NCBI GenBank assembly: GCA_039566865.1
Contig: CM076961.1
Location: 1,495,501 to 1,559,500 of the forward strand
DNA from: Aurelia coerulea
Taxonomy: Eukaryota > Cnidaria > Scyphozoa > Semaeostomeae > Ulmaridae
Length of the DNA stretch: 64,000 nucleotides
Reading direction: 5' to 3'
Position numbers and translations under genes: made by a program. Positions 45,491-57,631 of this stretch are shown piece by piece; within the stretch, counting starts at the first letter, position 1, and each line of letters opens with the position of its first letter. The notes beneath the pieces are model-generated. The model saw only the letters and a list, made by a program, of their open reading frames with translations. It made no database searches and was not told the origin of the DNA.

Positions 45491-47043
45491 TTTGAAGTTC
45501 TGGAAGAAGAAAAACTCGAGATTAGATCAAGGTACGAAACAAAGAAACATCGTGCTCGAGGGGGCGTACAACGAGGCGTGTCAGAATGCAGGCATTGCAG
45601 GAGTCGGAAGTGAAAGGTTTGGGGGCGTGTTCATCTCGGCGAACGTTGCAGCAACTTCCAAAGTTACGTGATTAAACATTTCTCGTTATAAATAATTTTT
45701 AGGAGCTTCAAACAAAATTGTAGTGGGAGAAAGATCTGTATAAATGAATTTCCTTCCAGTTTTTATAATGAGATTTCCAGTCGTGTAGTCGGGCTATCTG
45801 CTCGTTGTCGCGGGCGTGTATCACGCAAATGCGTACGAGCTTTCTTGCAGGGCAAACGCATTATCGAGAGGATTAGAGTACTGTCGCCCTGAATGGGTCT
45901 AACCGCAAGTAAAATTGATATTTTCATTAAAGTGCATACCTTTCAGCAATATCTCGAATGTTTATAGAATCCTCATTGTCTTGTCAATCAATATTTACAA
46001 GCCAAAACTGTTTTTACTTGCATGTCCGCGTCAAACTATGGCTAACATCGACAGTAGTCACAACAACGCTTTTTCACAATTTTCGCACTGAATGGGCCTA
46101 AGTGACTTCGCTAATTGCACCACCGCAGAGGGGTCTTGCTGCACAGCGGCAAGAACAAAGACCAGTGAATGAGTGAGGAATGAGAGGGAATATTATGTTA
46201 TTTGGATTTAGGAGAATGAAAAAAGGTATTCCCATGGGCATAGCTACTGGGGGCTATGGGGGCAGTGGGTGAACTGGTTGATATTATTAAAATGGAGCAA
46301 AAAATTCCAGTAAATTGGTCAAAGTAAATTGCCAAATGGATGATTTGAGGAGGCACCACTTCGCAGAATGTTGGCAAGAATTTGATTAAACCCACCTTCA
46401 AGTAAGATCCACCTTGGATCTAATCTTAACAAATTATCTTGCCCCTCAAATAAGTCCCCATGTGGGGTATTTTAAATTAAAAAATTGTCTTGAAGGTATT
46501 ATGCTGATCATCACTGTATTTCAAGTTAGTTTTTGATTTTTGTACAAAGTTAAATTGAAAATAGCAGTATTTTGTAACACAACTACCTTAATATTTGATA
46601 TATCCCTTGCCCCTCTCATGCCCCTACCCAAAAACTCATTTTTTAAATATGCCCTGGAGGTTCTTCGAGGAGTCATGCTGGTATTAATTAGTTTTGTGCA
46701 TGTGCCTATCTGTGCATGTGCAGGATCAAGTCAGTTGATGTAATGCAAAATGGGTGCTTTCACCTTTTGGTCATTTAAAAGTATGTATTTCTTCCAGTTT
46801 TTTCTTTATTATTTTCTACAAGCAATGTTTACTTTCTATTTTTTCAACACACATCAATGAAATGTTTATTAGAGACTATTTGCATGGTCTTCCTTTCTCA
46901 AGATAAATATCTTTTTAAATAGAGCACTACATATCTTCAACGATTCACAACTAAACAGTAAACTGGAATACACAACACAAACAACATTTGAGACAGCCTG
47001 GGGCCATATTATTTGTCCAAAAATTTAATTATATTGCACAAAG

Positions 47044-47199
47044 CAGTGGCGGACACTTTGCCAAATATTGGGGGGGGGCCAAGCTATTGTTTCAGTTAAA
47101 AAGCATTGTTTGTTTCTATTGTTTTTGAACAAAAGATCTTCGTTCTAGCCAACATTGGGGGACAATCGCACCCTCGCCCCCCCCAGGTGTCCGCCACTG
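47044..47199. mobile_element. 156-bp hAT-like MITE inside the pogo element
   Basis: CAGTGGCGGACACTTTGCC start, GGTGTCCGCCACTG end, with perfect 8-bp target duplication GCACAAAG at 47036-47043 and 47200-47207. It carries G and C runs near both edges and is younger than its host element. Confidence 0.95.
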
Positions 47200-48405
47200 G
47201 CACAAAGAATAACCAACTATATTACAACTAACATCAAGCCTATGAATTGCCAAATTGATGCTGAATGCAGTTCATCTGAACTTAGAACATATCATAGTGA
47301 CATTTTTCTTTCACGTTATTGTGGCAATAGTAATAACTAATTGATTCAGCTACCTTGAAAATATGACAACTTACTGTAGATGGGTCCTGAGATTGGATAA
47401 TCCAAATAGTTGAATAGAAATGATGCATGCATGGAAAGAGGACCATACTGTATATCCTTAACTTGAGGCATGACTTTTGAATGAATTTTTTCAATAGCTA
47501 GTCCTAGAGGGACATTTTCCATAACAAAAAGGACATTTTTTCCTTAAGATTGCTAAATATTGGGTGCCCCCAACTAGCCCCTCTGGTTCCGACGTATCTG
47601 CATGCTTTGCCTGTTGTTTGAGCATTTATTTTTACTTTTGATAGTTATTGTAAAGAACATATTGATGATGATGGCTTGATGCTATACAAAAAAATCAACA
47701 ATTTACGGCAATCACCTGATAGGAAAATGAGGATAGAATCAATACCATTTGCTGTTTTCTTTTCAAAGAGGGCTTTTCAATAGCTCTACTACGGTGCAGA
47801 GCAATTTTTTGTCATGTGGAAATTCCAGAGATTAACAAAGCCTTGGTTGCAATTGGTCCAATCCAGTAGTTACGATTTGATGATGAAAACATTTTGATGA
47901 GAAATCTGTTCATATATGAAGTCAGCAGTAGTAAGATTATAGATGACATGCCATAAAATCAACTCAACAAAACCGCAACGTGTGCAACAAATTGCAATTC
48001 ATGGAGCTTTTGAAAAAGCCCTTCTTGAAAACAATTGGACAAACGTAATTAATTCTATCCTTGTCTTAATGCCAGTGAATAGTGATAATTTCCTAATTTT
48101 GTTACAATTCCATCTTCTTTTTCCTTTTGACAGACACTTATTATTCAAGCAAGGAATAATCACTACTCAGGCAATCTAACTAATTACTAAACTGTTTTGA
48201 TGTGCTAATTTTGCTCAATACCAAAGGAGAGAACCTTGTGGCTGATATACCCAAAAGGGGATATCATGTTTTCAATTATATTTCCTTTATAGCATCTCAA
48301 AATCATTCACTCTTAATACCCTTGTTGCCTAACTACATTTTAAACAAATTTATGAACCATTGCAAAACTCAATTTATAATTGATAAAATTTACCACACCG
48401 CAAAC

Positions 48406-50468
48406 TCACTCTTCACAAACAAAACATTTCCAGTCAATCTCCTCAATGTCAACAAGATCAAAGGTGCTCAGTTCAGTACACCTAACATGAAACCATAATT
48501 CACAGGAGTCACATTTAACCCATTCCTCTGACTCATCATATTCTTCATCACACTGTCCACATCTAAAGACATCGTCATCCTTGTAATCATCAAACTTCCT
48601 TTTTGCCCCTTTCCTATTTTCTTTTTTGTCATTTTTTCTTTTCTTTGTTGTTTTTTTGCTTTTTTGCTTTTCTTCTTTTTTTTCTTTTTTTTTTTTTCAT
48701 TCTCAGCATTTTCTTTATTTTCTTTTCCTTCTATTTTTTTCTGCCTTTTCACTCGATTTACCTCCTTCACATTCTCTTTCCTTCGTCGCTCTATGTCTTG
48801 AGCTTCTAAAACTTTCAGTGCTTCTCCCGACGTCATATGCTTGGGCAGATTAATTTTTTTTCTTGCTTTTTTTCCTTCACTTTTTTTCATCTGAGGATAC
48901 GTCAAAACACTCTTTATTATGGGGCAAAGATCCTCAGAGAGCGTGCTTCGAGAAAATGATGACTCTCCACTCGTTTCCAGATCTATTTGAATCTTGTTTT
49001 CTTTTAAGACTTTCCATGCAACGTAAAGACAATCAACATTTATATCATATCCTTCCTCAAATCGTGTTTCAAAAAGATTTACTCTCGCAGCGCCAGCAGC
49101 CTTTTCTATTCCCTCTAACGCTTTTATCGTGGGATGGCGATCATCAGTTTGCTGGTCTTTCTTTGATGTTGATGTTGATGGTGCCGGGTCATTCAACTCA
49201 TTTCCATTGGTTGGCACACTCACACTGATGTTGTTTGATTCTGCAGGTGTTTTTTGTTCTTGAAATGTCTTTGCTGGTGCAAATGCAGAAGGATCGATGG
49301 CATACCTGTTGGCTGGCCAGATACCAGAGCATCTGAAGGATGACTTCACAATGTCAGGTCTCGCCGTTCTGTCAAATGCTTCAACAAAGACGCGTGAAAA
49401 AGTTCTCTTGCTTACCACAACACCAGGGTTCTCAAAAGAAAACTTCGAGCATGTCTTTCTCCATTCACCTTTGAAGACATTGAAAAAACCACGGTCAGCA
49501 GGCTGCATCACATGCGAAGTATGAGGAGGAAGACGAAACAATAAGATCTGGTTTTCCTTGCAGAACATGGTGGTGTGAAAGTCTATATGGGATACATGGC
49601 CATCAATTAGGAGAAGGACAGGACGAATGGGAGGAATGCGCTTTACAAAGTGGTTGGCTACCCATGCAAAGAAATGGTATGTTTCCATCCATCCAGAATC
49701 CGAGAACCCGAGAAAGAAATTCTTGGGGAATCCTAAGCTGTATTCGGGATTAAATGACTTCCCAGAAAAATAAACAGCTGGTGGTACAACTGTCCCATTT
49801 GCACAGATGCACTGGAGAGTGGTTATTGATGTCTTGGACGAGCTTGTAAGATGGAAAGTTCGTTTCGTGACCTTGTCCACGCAGACCTTCTTGCTTGAGC
49901 ATGCCTGTAGTGGGAAACCGGACTCATCACAATTGTAGATTTGGTCCGGAGAGTCTATTTTGTGCTCACATAAGAACTTCTCAAACTCATCAAACCACCC
50001 GTAAACGATTTTTTCAGAGCATGCCGTTGCTCTAGCTAGCTCAAGGGGTCTCGGTTTAACCATATGTAGGTCAGGGTGGCGTCTTAAAAATCCGTACCAC
50101 CATGACTTCCCAGGGCGATTGTTATCAAAAGATTCAACTTTCCGCCCACCCCTATCTAAAATGTGCCGTACTGCCTCACAAACATGATCTGGCGTTCTTC
50201 CAAATCCGCGTTTTGCATTTTCTTTTACCCACTCACAAATCAGTTGCTCCTCCTTGTCAGTCAGTACCGATTGTTTTCCGGCAATGAATTTGACTGGCTC
50301 CCCCTTTAATTTCAATTTGCGCCGAATCGTCTCCTTTGGAATACTAAAGTCAATGCTGGCCCTGTAGATAGATACTCCTTCGTTAACTGCATTGATTGCG
50401 TGCCTTAGCTGATCTGTTGTGTATTGGCCCTTCTTCTCTCTTGGCTTTGGATGTGTTCCGGGCATCAC
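48406..50468 (-). CDS. Pogo/Tigger-like transposase with C-terminal PHD finger, frame broken
   Basis: From Met at 50468 the reading frame is open for 666 codons to 48468. The N-terminus has a helix-turn-helix of psq type (about 15-55), then a CENP-B-like DNA-binding part (about 70-145) and a DDE_1 catalytic domain. The likely triad is D181 (YNCDESGF), D289 (LLLIDGHVSH) and D325 (QPADRG), giving the pogo DDD spacing. A lysine-rich linker follows, coded by long A runs. The open frame then continues as unlikely sequence, but the neighbouring frame from about 48620 to a TGA at 48406-48408 reads a complete C4HC3 PHD finger (FRCGQCDE, WVKCDSCELWFHVRC, DWKCFVCEE). A frame change within the A/K-rich region (about 48610-48720) is needed to join them. 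It may be decay, polymerase or assembly slippage, programmed frameshifting or an intron. The enzyme would cut and paste DNA; the PHD finger could bind histone H3 tails. Confidence 0.85.
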
Positions 50469-51764
50469 ATTATTCTGTGTAAGAGAAGTTTTGGGTTGAC
50501 ATAGAATCTTAGAACAAATGTCCTAGTTTGGGAATATAATAGGATCTTCATCCTTTATGTGCCAGTTTTCAGGGGTACTCTTTTCAAAAAGTTACAGAAT
50601 TATGGGTAACATGTTAAGACATTTTACAGAATTGTGGGGTCTCTTTTTCTGAAATTTTGCTGGAGTTATGGGACTCGTTCTGAACTTCTGGAGAATATTT
50701 GCAAAAGTATGTAAGTTGTGTTATCTTGCTTTCTTCTTGATGAATATGAGATTAATATGTATCATATGGTCTATATCTTGTCTCCTGTTCTGAAACCCCT
50801 AATGTTATGTAACCCAATCCTGTGATGGTACTCTAAAATCATTATTGAACATTCAAATTGATGAGACCACCACAACAGCCAAATATAACTCTTACAACAC
50901 ATGAAATACTTTTTGAAAAGTTGTCGTGTGGAACAGAGCTGGAAAACTACATTGAGTGACGGTATTAGGGTATGCTAAGTATTTATTTTTAGCAATTGCG
51001 CTTTTTGGTAGAACCCTTTCTATGTTGAAAAAATGAGTTTGCTTATCATTTATGACTCTTCAATCCATCAAAAAACTTTAGTTGGCTTTCTGGTTGGCTA
51101 ATTTAAAAAATAGTGCACTGTATTTTATTCTCATTTCTTCACATTTAGATTTTGTATGATGATTTGCTGTGACCAGTGTCATATGAAAATATTTAATGAA
51201 TGGTACCATCACTCAATGCAATTTTATGAATGTATTGTATCATATTTCAGTCAAAATTACTCAAAAAAACTCTTAGAATCTTGGATTGCTATAATAAGTC
51301 GTTTAACTAAAAATAGACCCATTCAGGGCGATTTCTCCCCGATTTGTGTACCTCCGAGAAAAGTGCTTTTATCCACACAAAAATCGTGGGAAGTTTGGAT
51401 TAATATGGTAGAATCTGTTCTTAGAAGGTTAATGTAAATTATAAAACAGGTTAACCCGAAATTAAACGAGCAAAAATAGCAACATTAGATTCTAACTTAT
51501 TAGACCCATAGAGCGAGAGAAAGAAGATTTAATGAAAACTTACAAGTTCACGGAAGGTAAGCGACTTGAAAATTTCATAACTCTGGAAATATCCACTTCA
51601 CCAAAACAAAAACAAAGAGTATCATAAAGGATGGCGTCAGCAAGAATATTTTCGCGGGGTTTCTTGAATATCTTGATCCAGGCCCCTTTTATTGCGCGTC
51701 GAAAGGAGAAGGTACGATTCCGACGGAAAGCGGCCTTAGACCCATTCAGGGCGACAGTACTCTA

Positions 51765-52360
51765 CTAGACCCAAAGGATCTCCTGCAAAAAAGACGACAT
51801 TTCTACGGATGGTTTGACCTTCGTTGTTATTTGCAATACTGTTCCGTTACCTCCTTGCAGGAAAAATGAAATTGCCTTGAAAAATCGGCGGAAATCCATG
51901 TTTTGCTTGACCTATACCATATCAAGGGGCGTATCTCTAAAAATTTCGTACACCTTTGGCAAAGATCCTTCCGTTTTCAGGGAAAATCGGTAACAAATCT
52001 CTGAAAATACTAGTGTTTTCAAGTTTCTAAAAAGTTATGAAGTGCAAAAAACAAAACCACGACACAAAAGCAAAAACCTTACCACTTGCTTTCACGCTCT
52101 GTGTTCTTTCGATGCTGAGACGCTGGAAAGTGCATCACACGAAGCACGCCCCTTCTTTTTATAGCAAACATTTGATCGACAGCCTCACGCGCTAAAAATA
52201 GTCCCAAAGTGACCCCTTTTGTTTCATTTTGTTTAGGAAGCAGGGTCTCAGCTGGCTGGAATGACTCCATGAATGAACTGCTAACAATGGAAATTTAAAA
52301 CATGCTGATGTTGACCCATGGGAAGTATTCTTTCAAATTGTCATTTGTTTTATTTCAAAG
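51765..52360. other. Stretch right of the pogo element
   Basis: No gene recognised. A 63-codon - strand ORF at 52079-52270 has no motif. Confidence 0.35.
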
Positions 52361-53058
52361 TTGCTTGTCGTTAGCATATTTGCATCCAGCCTTCGTTGCC
52401 GATTCTTGTTGTTCTTGGGAGAGATCAGAACAAAGGTTCTTCCGCCCTTTGAAAATGTGTCATCCCCTGTCATATTTATTGGCAGTTGCTATGGCTACAC
52501 GATGCAAACAGATGTCGTATGTTCCCTTGATACCTCTTATTTTGTTTACGAAGGTAAATACACCGTTGAAATATTTTGATGTGTTACTGACATATCTTGG
52601 GAATTAGCCGACATTGACGCAAGTCTTTTAGGGATTTACTTTATAGTCCTGAGACAGAAATGTTCACTAAACAAACAAGATATTTTTGCTCTTAGCTTAC
52701 GATGCAAAAATCTATGCAAATTGGAATGCCTCCCCCCACTGTCTTCTGTCACTCTCAACTAAAAACCCCAGGCCTGGCTTTATTGGGGGCGCGATTGGGG
52801 GCAAATCATTGCTTCAAAAATTTCCTGAGATGTTTTACAATAAGAAGTTTTTACGAGTATCTTTTAGGACCTGACTTTAGGATGTTGCTTTGGATTGTTT
52901 TGCTCACAAGTGTTCGAGATTTTTGTGAAGGATTTGACACCCTTGCATCGAGCGAGTTTTCTGTACATGTTTTGGTTGCAGAAAATGAGGCTAGCCCTTT
53001 AGTTTATTCCGTAAATATTACTCAAAAACTGTATCTATCACTAATATCAGCGAAGTGA
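52361..53058 (+). pseudogene. Possible gene fragment, exon-like pieces
   Basis: A piece ending at 52553 before GTAAAT reads PVIFIGSCYGYTMQTDVVCS and on to YFVYE. A second, after CTTAG at 52695, continues in phase as AYDAKIYANWNASPHC up to a TGA near 52872. In another frame a Met near 52881 begins MLLWIVLLTSVRDFCEG, a signal-peptide-like start, then open to 53058. The pieces do not form one frame and I recognise no family. They may be remnants of a secreted-protein gene, or chance. Confidence 0.25.
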
Positions 53059-53444
53059 ACACTCTAGAAAATTGTTGACCTTTTGTGACCAAATATTTTG
53101 GCGGGAAAAGGAGAAGCATTCACAAACAACATAGTCATTTGGGGGTGATTCTTTATTTGTAATTAAAAAAATATCTAGTACCCTTTCTGTATTGCATATG
53201 GATACACTTTTCCCTTTGAGTAGAATTCGTAGTGTTGTTATCTTAGGGGGCATTTCACTTATTCGAAAAATCGTACGAGATTTTTCAGAACATTTTGTTG
53301 CCCTGATATCAATATTTGCCTGCTGACAGTTTGATCAATCGTCTTACGAGTCATGAAATCTGCTTACAAGGCAAGCAAATAAATGAATGTAGAAATTGCT
53401 GGAAGAAGCTTTCAATTTATTTATAATGTTGTTCCCAGGGGGCA

Positions 53445-53725
53445 CACTCAGCACATACACATACGGGGGGGGGGGGTCAGTCCGAGAAATTTTTAGGAGA
53501 CCCAAAAATATCAGTTTAGTTTCATTGCAACCCAAAAACATCAGCTCATTTTATCGCTTGACATCTGTAAATGATCATAAAAGATCCTGCGACAATGCAT
53601 ATTTAGGCCAGGATTGCCTCTAAAGAACCCAGAAATATAATTTTGACAATATTTATGCCCAAAAATATCAGAAACATAATTTCAGTTTATTTGGACCCAA
53701 AAATATCACTTTCGGCATCATATCA
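53445..53725. repeat. Internally repeated CCCAAAAATATCA element
   Basis: The word GACCCAAAAATATCA recurs four to five times between 53495 and 53710 with small changes, beginning near a run of 11 G. The inverse (TGATATTTTTGGGTC) recurs at about 23450-23575 inside ANKRD16 intron 1, so this is a dispersed family. Confidence 0.75.
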
Positions 53726-54067
53726 TCAATTCTTTTGCACAGACAGAAAGGACTTTTGAATTTGTTAGGAATTTACGATTTAGCTTTCCGACAACTGCTG
53801 CGGAACTAATCCCTGAATGAACATTTCGAAAAATTTGGTCACGGTTCTAATTCGATCTTGGCATTACTTATTTGCAATTTGAATAAGTAAATTGATCTGT
53901 AATTCAAATATGAAATTATGCTTCGTCATTATTCGCCAGCGAAGCCAAGGCTTGAGAGTTCAAAGTCCAAATTCAAAGGAGCCCCTTCCATCTTCCATGT
54001 TAGCCTGCGCGTATGCGCAAACATAAAGGAGGAACTTTCTTTTCCTTTTAGACAATGTGTCTGCGCG

Positions 54068-55068
54068 CAGTGGCGGAAATTCAGCTGTTTGAGTGGGGGG
54101 GGGGGGGGGGCAAACCGTAAGTTTCCGAGTCGGAGGAAATGCTTTTGTTCTCAGGCATTTCGCTGGAAGACTTAGACCTGACAAAAATAGTTCCTTAAAT
54201 GTGCTAAGGTCATTGTATATCAGATTTCAAAACTATTTATATTCAGCAGTTGATAGAAAAAGGCAAGAATGTATTATGAACGTACTGTCGGCAGGCCCAA
54301 TAGCTACGAGGACGCTGGGGGCGAAGCCCCCAAGAAAATTTTTCAGAGCACTCCCTCTATTTTTGCTTAGAATGCCTTTCATGACCCTATGTTTGCCAGT
54401 AGTACTGAATTGGGGTTTGACAATGTTGTAAAATTTTTTGAGAGTAGCATCCCAAGGAAATTTTTTGGGCAATCAGATAGTTTACTTGGGCTTAGGAGAG
54501 CTCTTGGATCCATTGTTTGCCAGTGCCAAATTAGAATATTTGATAATATGAATAACCAGTTCTCAAAACAGTTCTGCGTGAAGAACCTCTCCTTTGTCTT
54601 AGAACGCTACTTGCAGTTCAGGTTTTGCCTGCCCCCGCCCCTAACATGGAAACTTTGAAAATTCGCTGATAGTTTGTCTTAATGTCGCGTCCTGGACAAT
54701 TTTGGGACAATTTTTGAGAACTCCACCCTTTACATTGGCTTAAAATGCCTCTTCCAAAGCTCCAACATCTCGCGGAAATATTGCTACTCTCTAACTAACC
54801 TGTACCCAAGAAGTTTCTTCTCGTTTATGACATAAATGAAAGTGAATAAAAACTTTAGAATATGCTTTTTGAGCTTGTGCATTTCGTTTGCTCTTTCTGT
54901 ATAAAAACTCGTCCACTTCTTGACGGTGACTCCTTTCTTTACTACAGTTTCAATCCCACCTACAAAATGTCCGACTTTTAAGAAAATTTCCGAATCTTAT
55001 CGAATTGGGGGGGGGGGGGGGGCAATTGCCCCTCCAACCCCCCCCCCCCCTAATTTTTTCCGCCACTG
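54068..55068. mobile_element. 1001-bp hAT-like element, CAGTGGCGG ends
   Basis: CAGTGGCGGAAATTCAGC start and TTTTTTCCGCCACTG end, with perfect 8-bp target duplication TCTGCGCG at 54060-54067 and 55069-55076. Runs of about 16 G near the left edge, and of 16 G and 13 C near the right, face each other. The inside repeats AAAATTTTTTGG-type and TTTGGCTTAGAATGC blocks, as in 20941-21311 and 36687-37100. No transposase is left. Confidence 0.95.
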
Positions 55069-55076
55069 TCTGCGCG

Positions 55077-56510
55077 CAGACTACTTCCATGTGTGAAGCA
55101 ATTTTGCCAAAAGTTTCTCGAGATTTGCTCAGCTTCTCTATTCCCCTCTCTTTGTTTTGATTGATTTGGGACTTTCTGGGACCGTTTCCTTCTCTAGAAC
55201 TTTCCAGTACAATAGATTTGACCTTATTTGATACAAAGAAGAACTTGAGTAAGTTGTCATTATATCTTAACAGAAGAATGAGTTAACTAGCAATAGTTAC
55301 TGCTAGGTGCCCCACACCAAATATCTCTAGCAGGTATGGTAAACACTAAAAAGGTAGATCAGTTTTGCAGTTTTCACAAAGTGATTCCCATATCCATTCT
55401 GTACAGGCCAAATATTTGACACTTGTGCATAAAATCTGCCACAGCATGTATTCACAGAAAGCATAGGGCTCGAATTCTTCAAAGCCGACTTTTCATTGCA
55501 TTGTTGCCAAACGAAGAAAGAAGAGCATAAGAATTAGTCATAACAAGAGAAGAAAATGCCTCAAAAGCACCAAAAACCAAATTAAATCTGCTAATTTAGT
55601 GAATTAGAATTGTTACAAAAGTATCGTTGGTTACTCTAAATGATAGAGCAGTTCATAAAAATATACGAGATGTTCTTAAAAAATCGGTCATGCAAAATTA
55701 ACTGACTGGCCTAGGCCTTGTTTGCATCATGGCTTTGTTGAGGTAGTTAGGGGCTGATGCTGTTCCCCTGCTCTGCCATGCTCTGCTGGTCTCCTTCTTT
55801 TTACCGTCAAAAATTGCCCACTACCTCACTACTAGCTTTGCCAGATTCTATTTGTTTTGTTTTGTTTTGTTGTTGTTATCTCGAACAGTTACTATGGACA
55901 CCCCTGAGCCTTTTTGGCATGGAAAGAAAAAGAATTTTCTCCTCTGTTGAAAGCCCTTTGTTTCAGATACAAGAGTATGCTGAGAGAATACATATTACGG
56001 CGTGATATCATCATAATTCTATTCTCCTTTATAATCCAGCTCAGTAAAATACAAACTACAACGAGTGCAGTAAATCTATGCCTTGCGAACCCGATTAAAC
56101 CTGTTTTGACAGAAAACCAATCACATTCCACCGTTCTCAAACAAGCTTGCGTAAAACCTTGTCAGTCCTGTATTACGACGAAAAATTCCAAATATGCGAT
56201 GATTTGAGATTCGAAGCCCTAGCCTGTGCAGCCTCGTATGCGCGCGGTGGGCTATAAAGCCCAACTTCGGTGTGGGGCAACAAAGAAATAACTCAGACAG
56301 CGCATTGTTTCTTAGCAAGATAAAATATCATTCTTCGGGGACTACCCTTTGTTGATATTGTGTGCAACTTCGATTTGAATGGGGTATTTTAGATTTTCTG
56401 CTCTCTGCAAGTGCAAGTTCAAATTGAAATTTTTTGTCACCTCCTACAAAGCAGAGCTTTGGCGGTTTTGGCCTAAGGAAATTCTTGAAGCACAGCGAAT
56501 AAATCAGCAC
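55077..56510. other. Stretch without a recognisable gene
   Basis: Short ORFs only. TTTTGTTTTGTTTTG occurs near 55855. Nothing else seen. Confidence 0.4.
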
Positions 56511-56908
56511 TACACTCATTTTTTTATATAAGAAACCGCTTATAAGAAATGGTAGGCTCAATTTTTCGAAAGTTAAGAAACAACCCTACCTGGATTTAAA
56601 AAGCTAAGAAACTTTTGTAATTTACAGTTTTAATTTTCCTGTCACAATGAAATATTTTTGACTCGGTACAGTTATTATAGCAACTGTTTGGACATTACTT
56701 TGATATGAGTGCGAATTATGTTATTGACTTGTTTTGAGATCTTACTGAGTAATTTGGGAACCCTTCAGACAAAATAAGATTAAATCTAAACTTCTGGCAT
56801 TAAAAATATAAGAAACATGTAAGAAACTTTTGGTAGCAAAATGACCCAAAAATTTAAGAAACTGCCTACCAGCCCCGGACCTTAGTTTCTTATAAAAAAA
56901 TGAGTGTA
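56511..56908. mobile_element. TACACTCATTTTTTTATA inverted-repeat element
   Basis: TACACTCATTTTTTTATATA start and TATAAAAAAATGAGTGTA end, about 398 bp; inside, AAGAAAC/GTTTCTT words recur. Related in style to 58945-59365 and the fragment near 43090-43332. Confidence 0.8.
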
Positions 56909-56920
56909 TCCTTGAAAAAT

Positions 56921-57523
56921 ACCGGGTGCGCCAAAATAAACTATGCACGTTTGGCAGCCCACAATAAATCGTACACTTGACCAATTTTGAAGATTTATGA
57001 CTTAATCGTTAGCAGAAAGCCTGAATTAAATATTGAGATTTTTTGCAATTTTTTTATTTTAAGTTTTTAGAGCTAGAAGCGAGTTTCTTAACATTTTAGT
57101 CTTCAAAAATACTGAAAACGATCAAAAACATCGATCAAGTTTTCTAAAGAATCGACATGAACGGACAAAGAGAGAACTTGTTCGTGGTGATTTGCGATTG
57201 AGAAATCGACCAATTGTAATCTGCTGTACGAGAGTTCGTACTAAACCCCCAAATCCCCCTGAAAACGCTTTTCTTTGTACATTCATGTTGAATCTTTTAA
57301 AATTTGATCGACGTTTTTTGATCATTTTCAATTTTTTCGAAAACGAACATTTTAAGGAACTCGCTTCTGGCTCTAAAAACTGAAAACGGAAAAATTTGCA
57401 AAAAGTCCTAGAATCTAATTCAGGCTTTCTGCTAAAGATTAAGTCATAAATCTTCAAAATCAGACCAGTATACGATTTATTGTGGCCTGGCAAACGTGCA
57501 TAGTTTATTTTGGCGCACCCGGT
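56921..57523. mobile_element. 603-bp long-inverted-repeat element, ACCGGGTGCGCC ends
   Basis: ACCGGGTGCGCCAAAATAAA start and TTTATTTTGGCGCACCCGGT end, with TA at each boundary. Arms are roughly 200 bases, sharing GATTTATGACTTAATC, CAGAAAGCCTGAATTA and GCGAGTTCCTTAAAATG-type words. The 141-codon - strand ORF here lies mostly in the arms and is not counted. A partial relative is at 36290-36620. Confidence 0.85.
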
Positions 57524-57631
57524 ATGCAAAATTCTTTGGTCATACAAAATTGTATTGGCCAGACAAACTCAGCCATTGTGCAATTGCTCTGTGGTTTGGA
57601 CATAGAATCAAATTTGAACTTTCCTGATTAA

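Larger units (their letters stand above)
45874..51764 (-). mobile_element. Pogo/Tigger-like DNA transposon, about 5.9 kb
   Basis: A 29-base sequence beginning TAGAGTACTGTCGCCCTG (45874-45902) is repeated perfectly inverted at 51736-51764. Diverged internal copies of the GACCCATTCAGGGCGA part occur at about 51316 and (as CTGAATGGGCCTAA) about 46086. The span holds one transposase gene on the - strand (48406-50468) with long non-coding flanks. A TA duplication is possible, but the exact cut is ambiguous because the ends themselves contain TA. It lies 0.4 kb upstream of paralogue B. That the terminal repeats belong to this transposase is inferred from position. Confidence 0.7.

Noticed and set aside
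48603..48853. + strand ORFs of F, L and S
   Set aside because: Antisense of the lysine-coding A tract of the transposase.
57122..57547. 141-codon - strand ORF
   Set aside because: It lies almost wholly inside the arms of a palindromic MITE and shows no domain.
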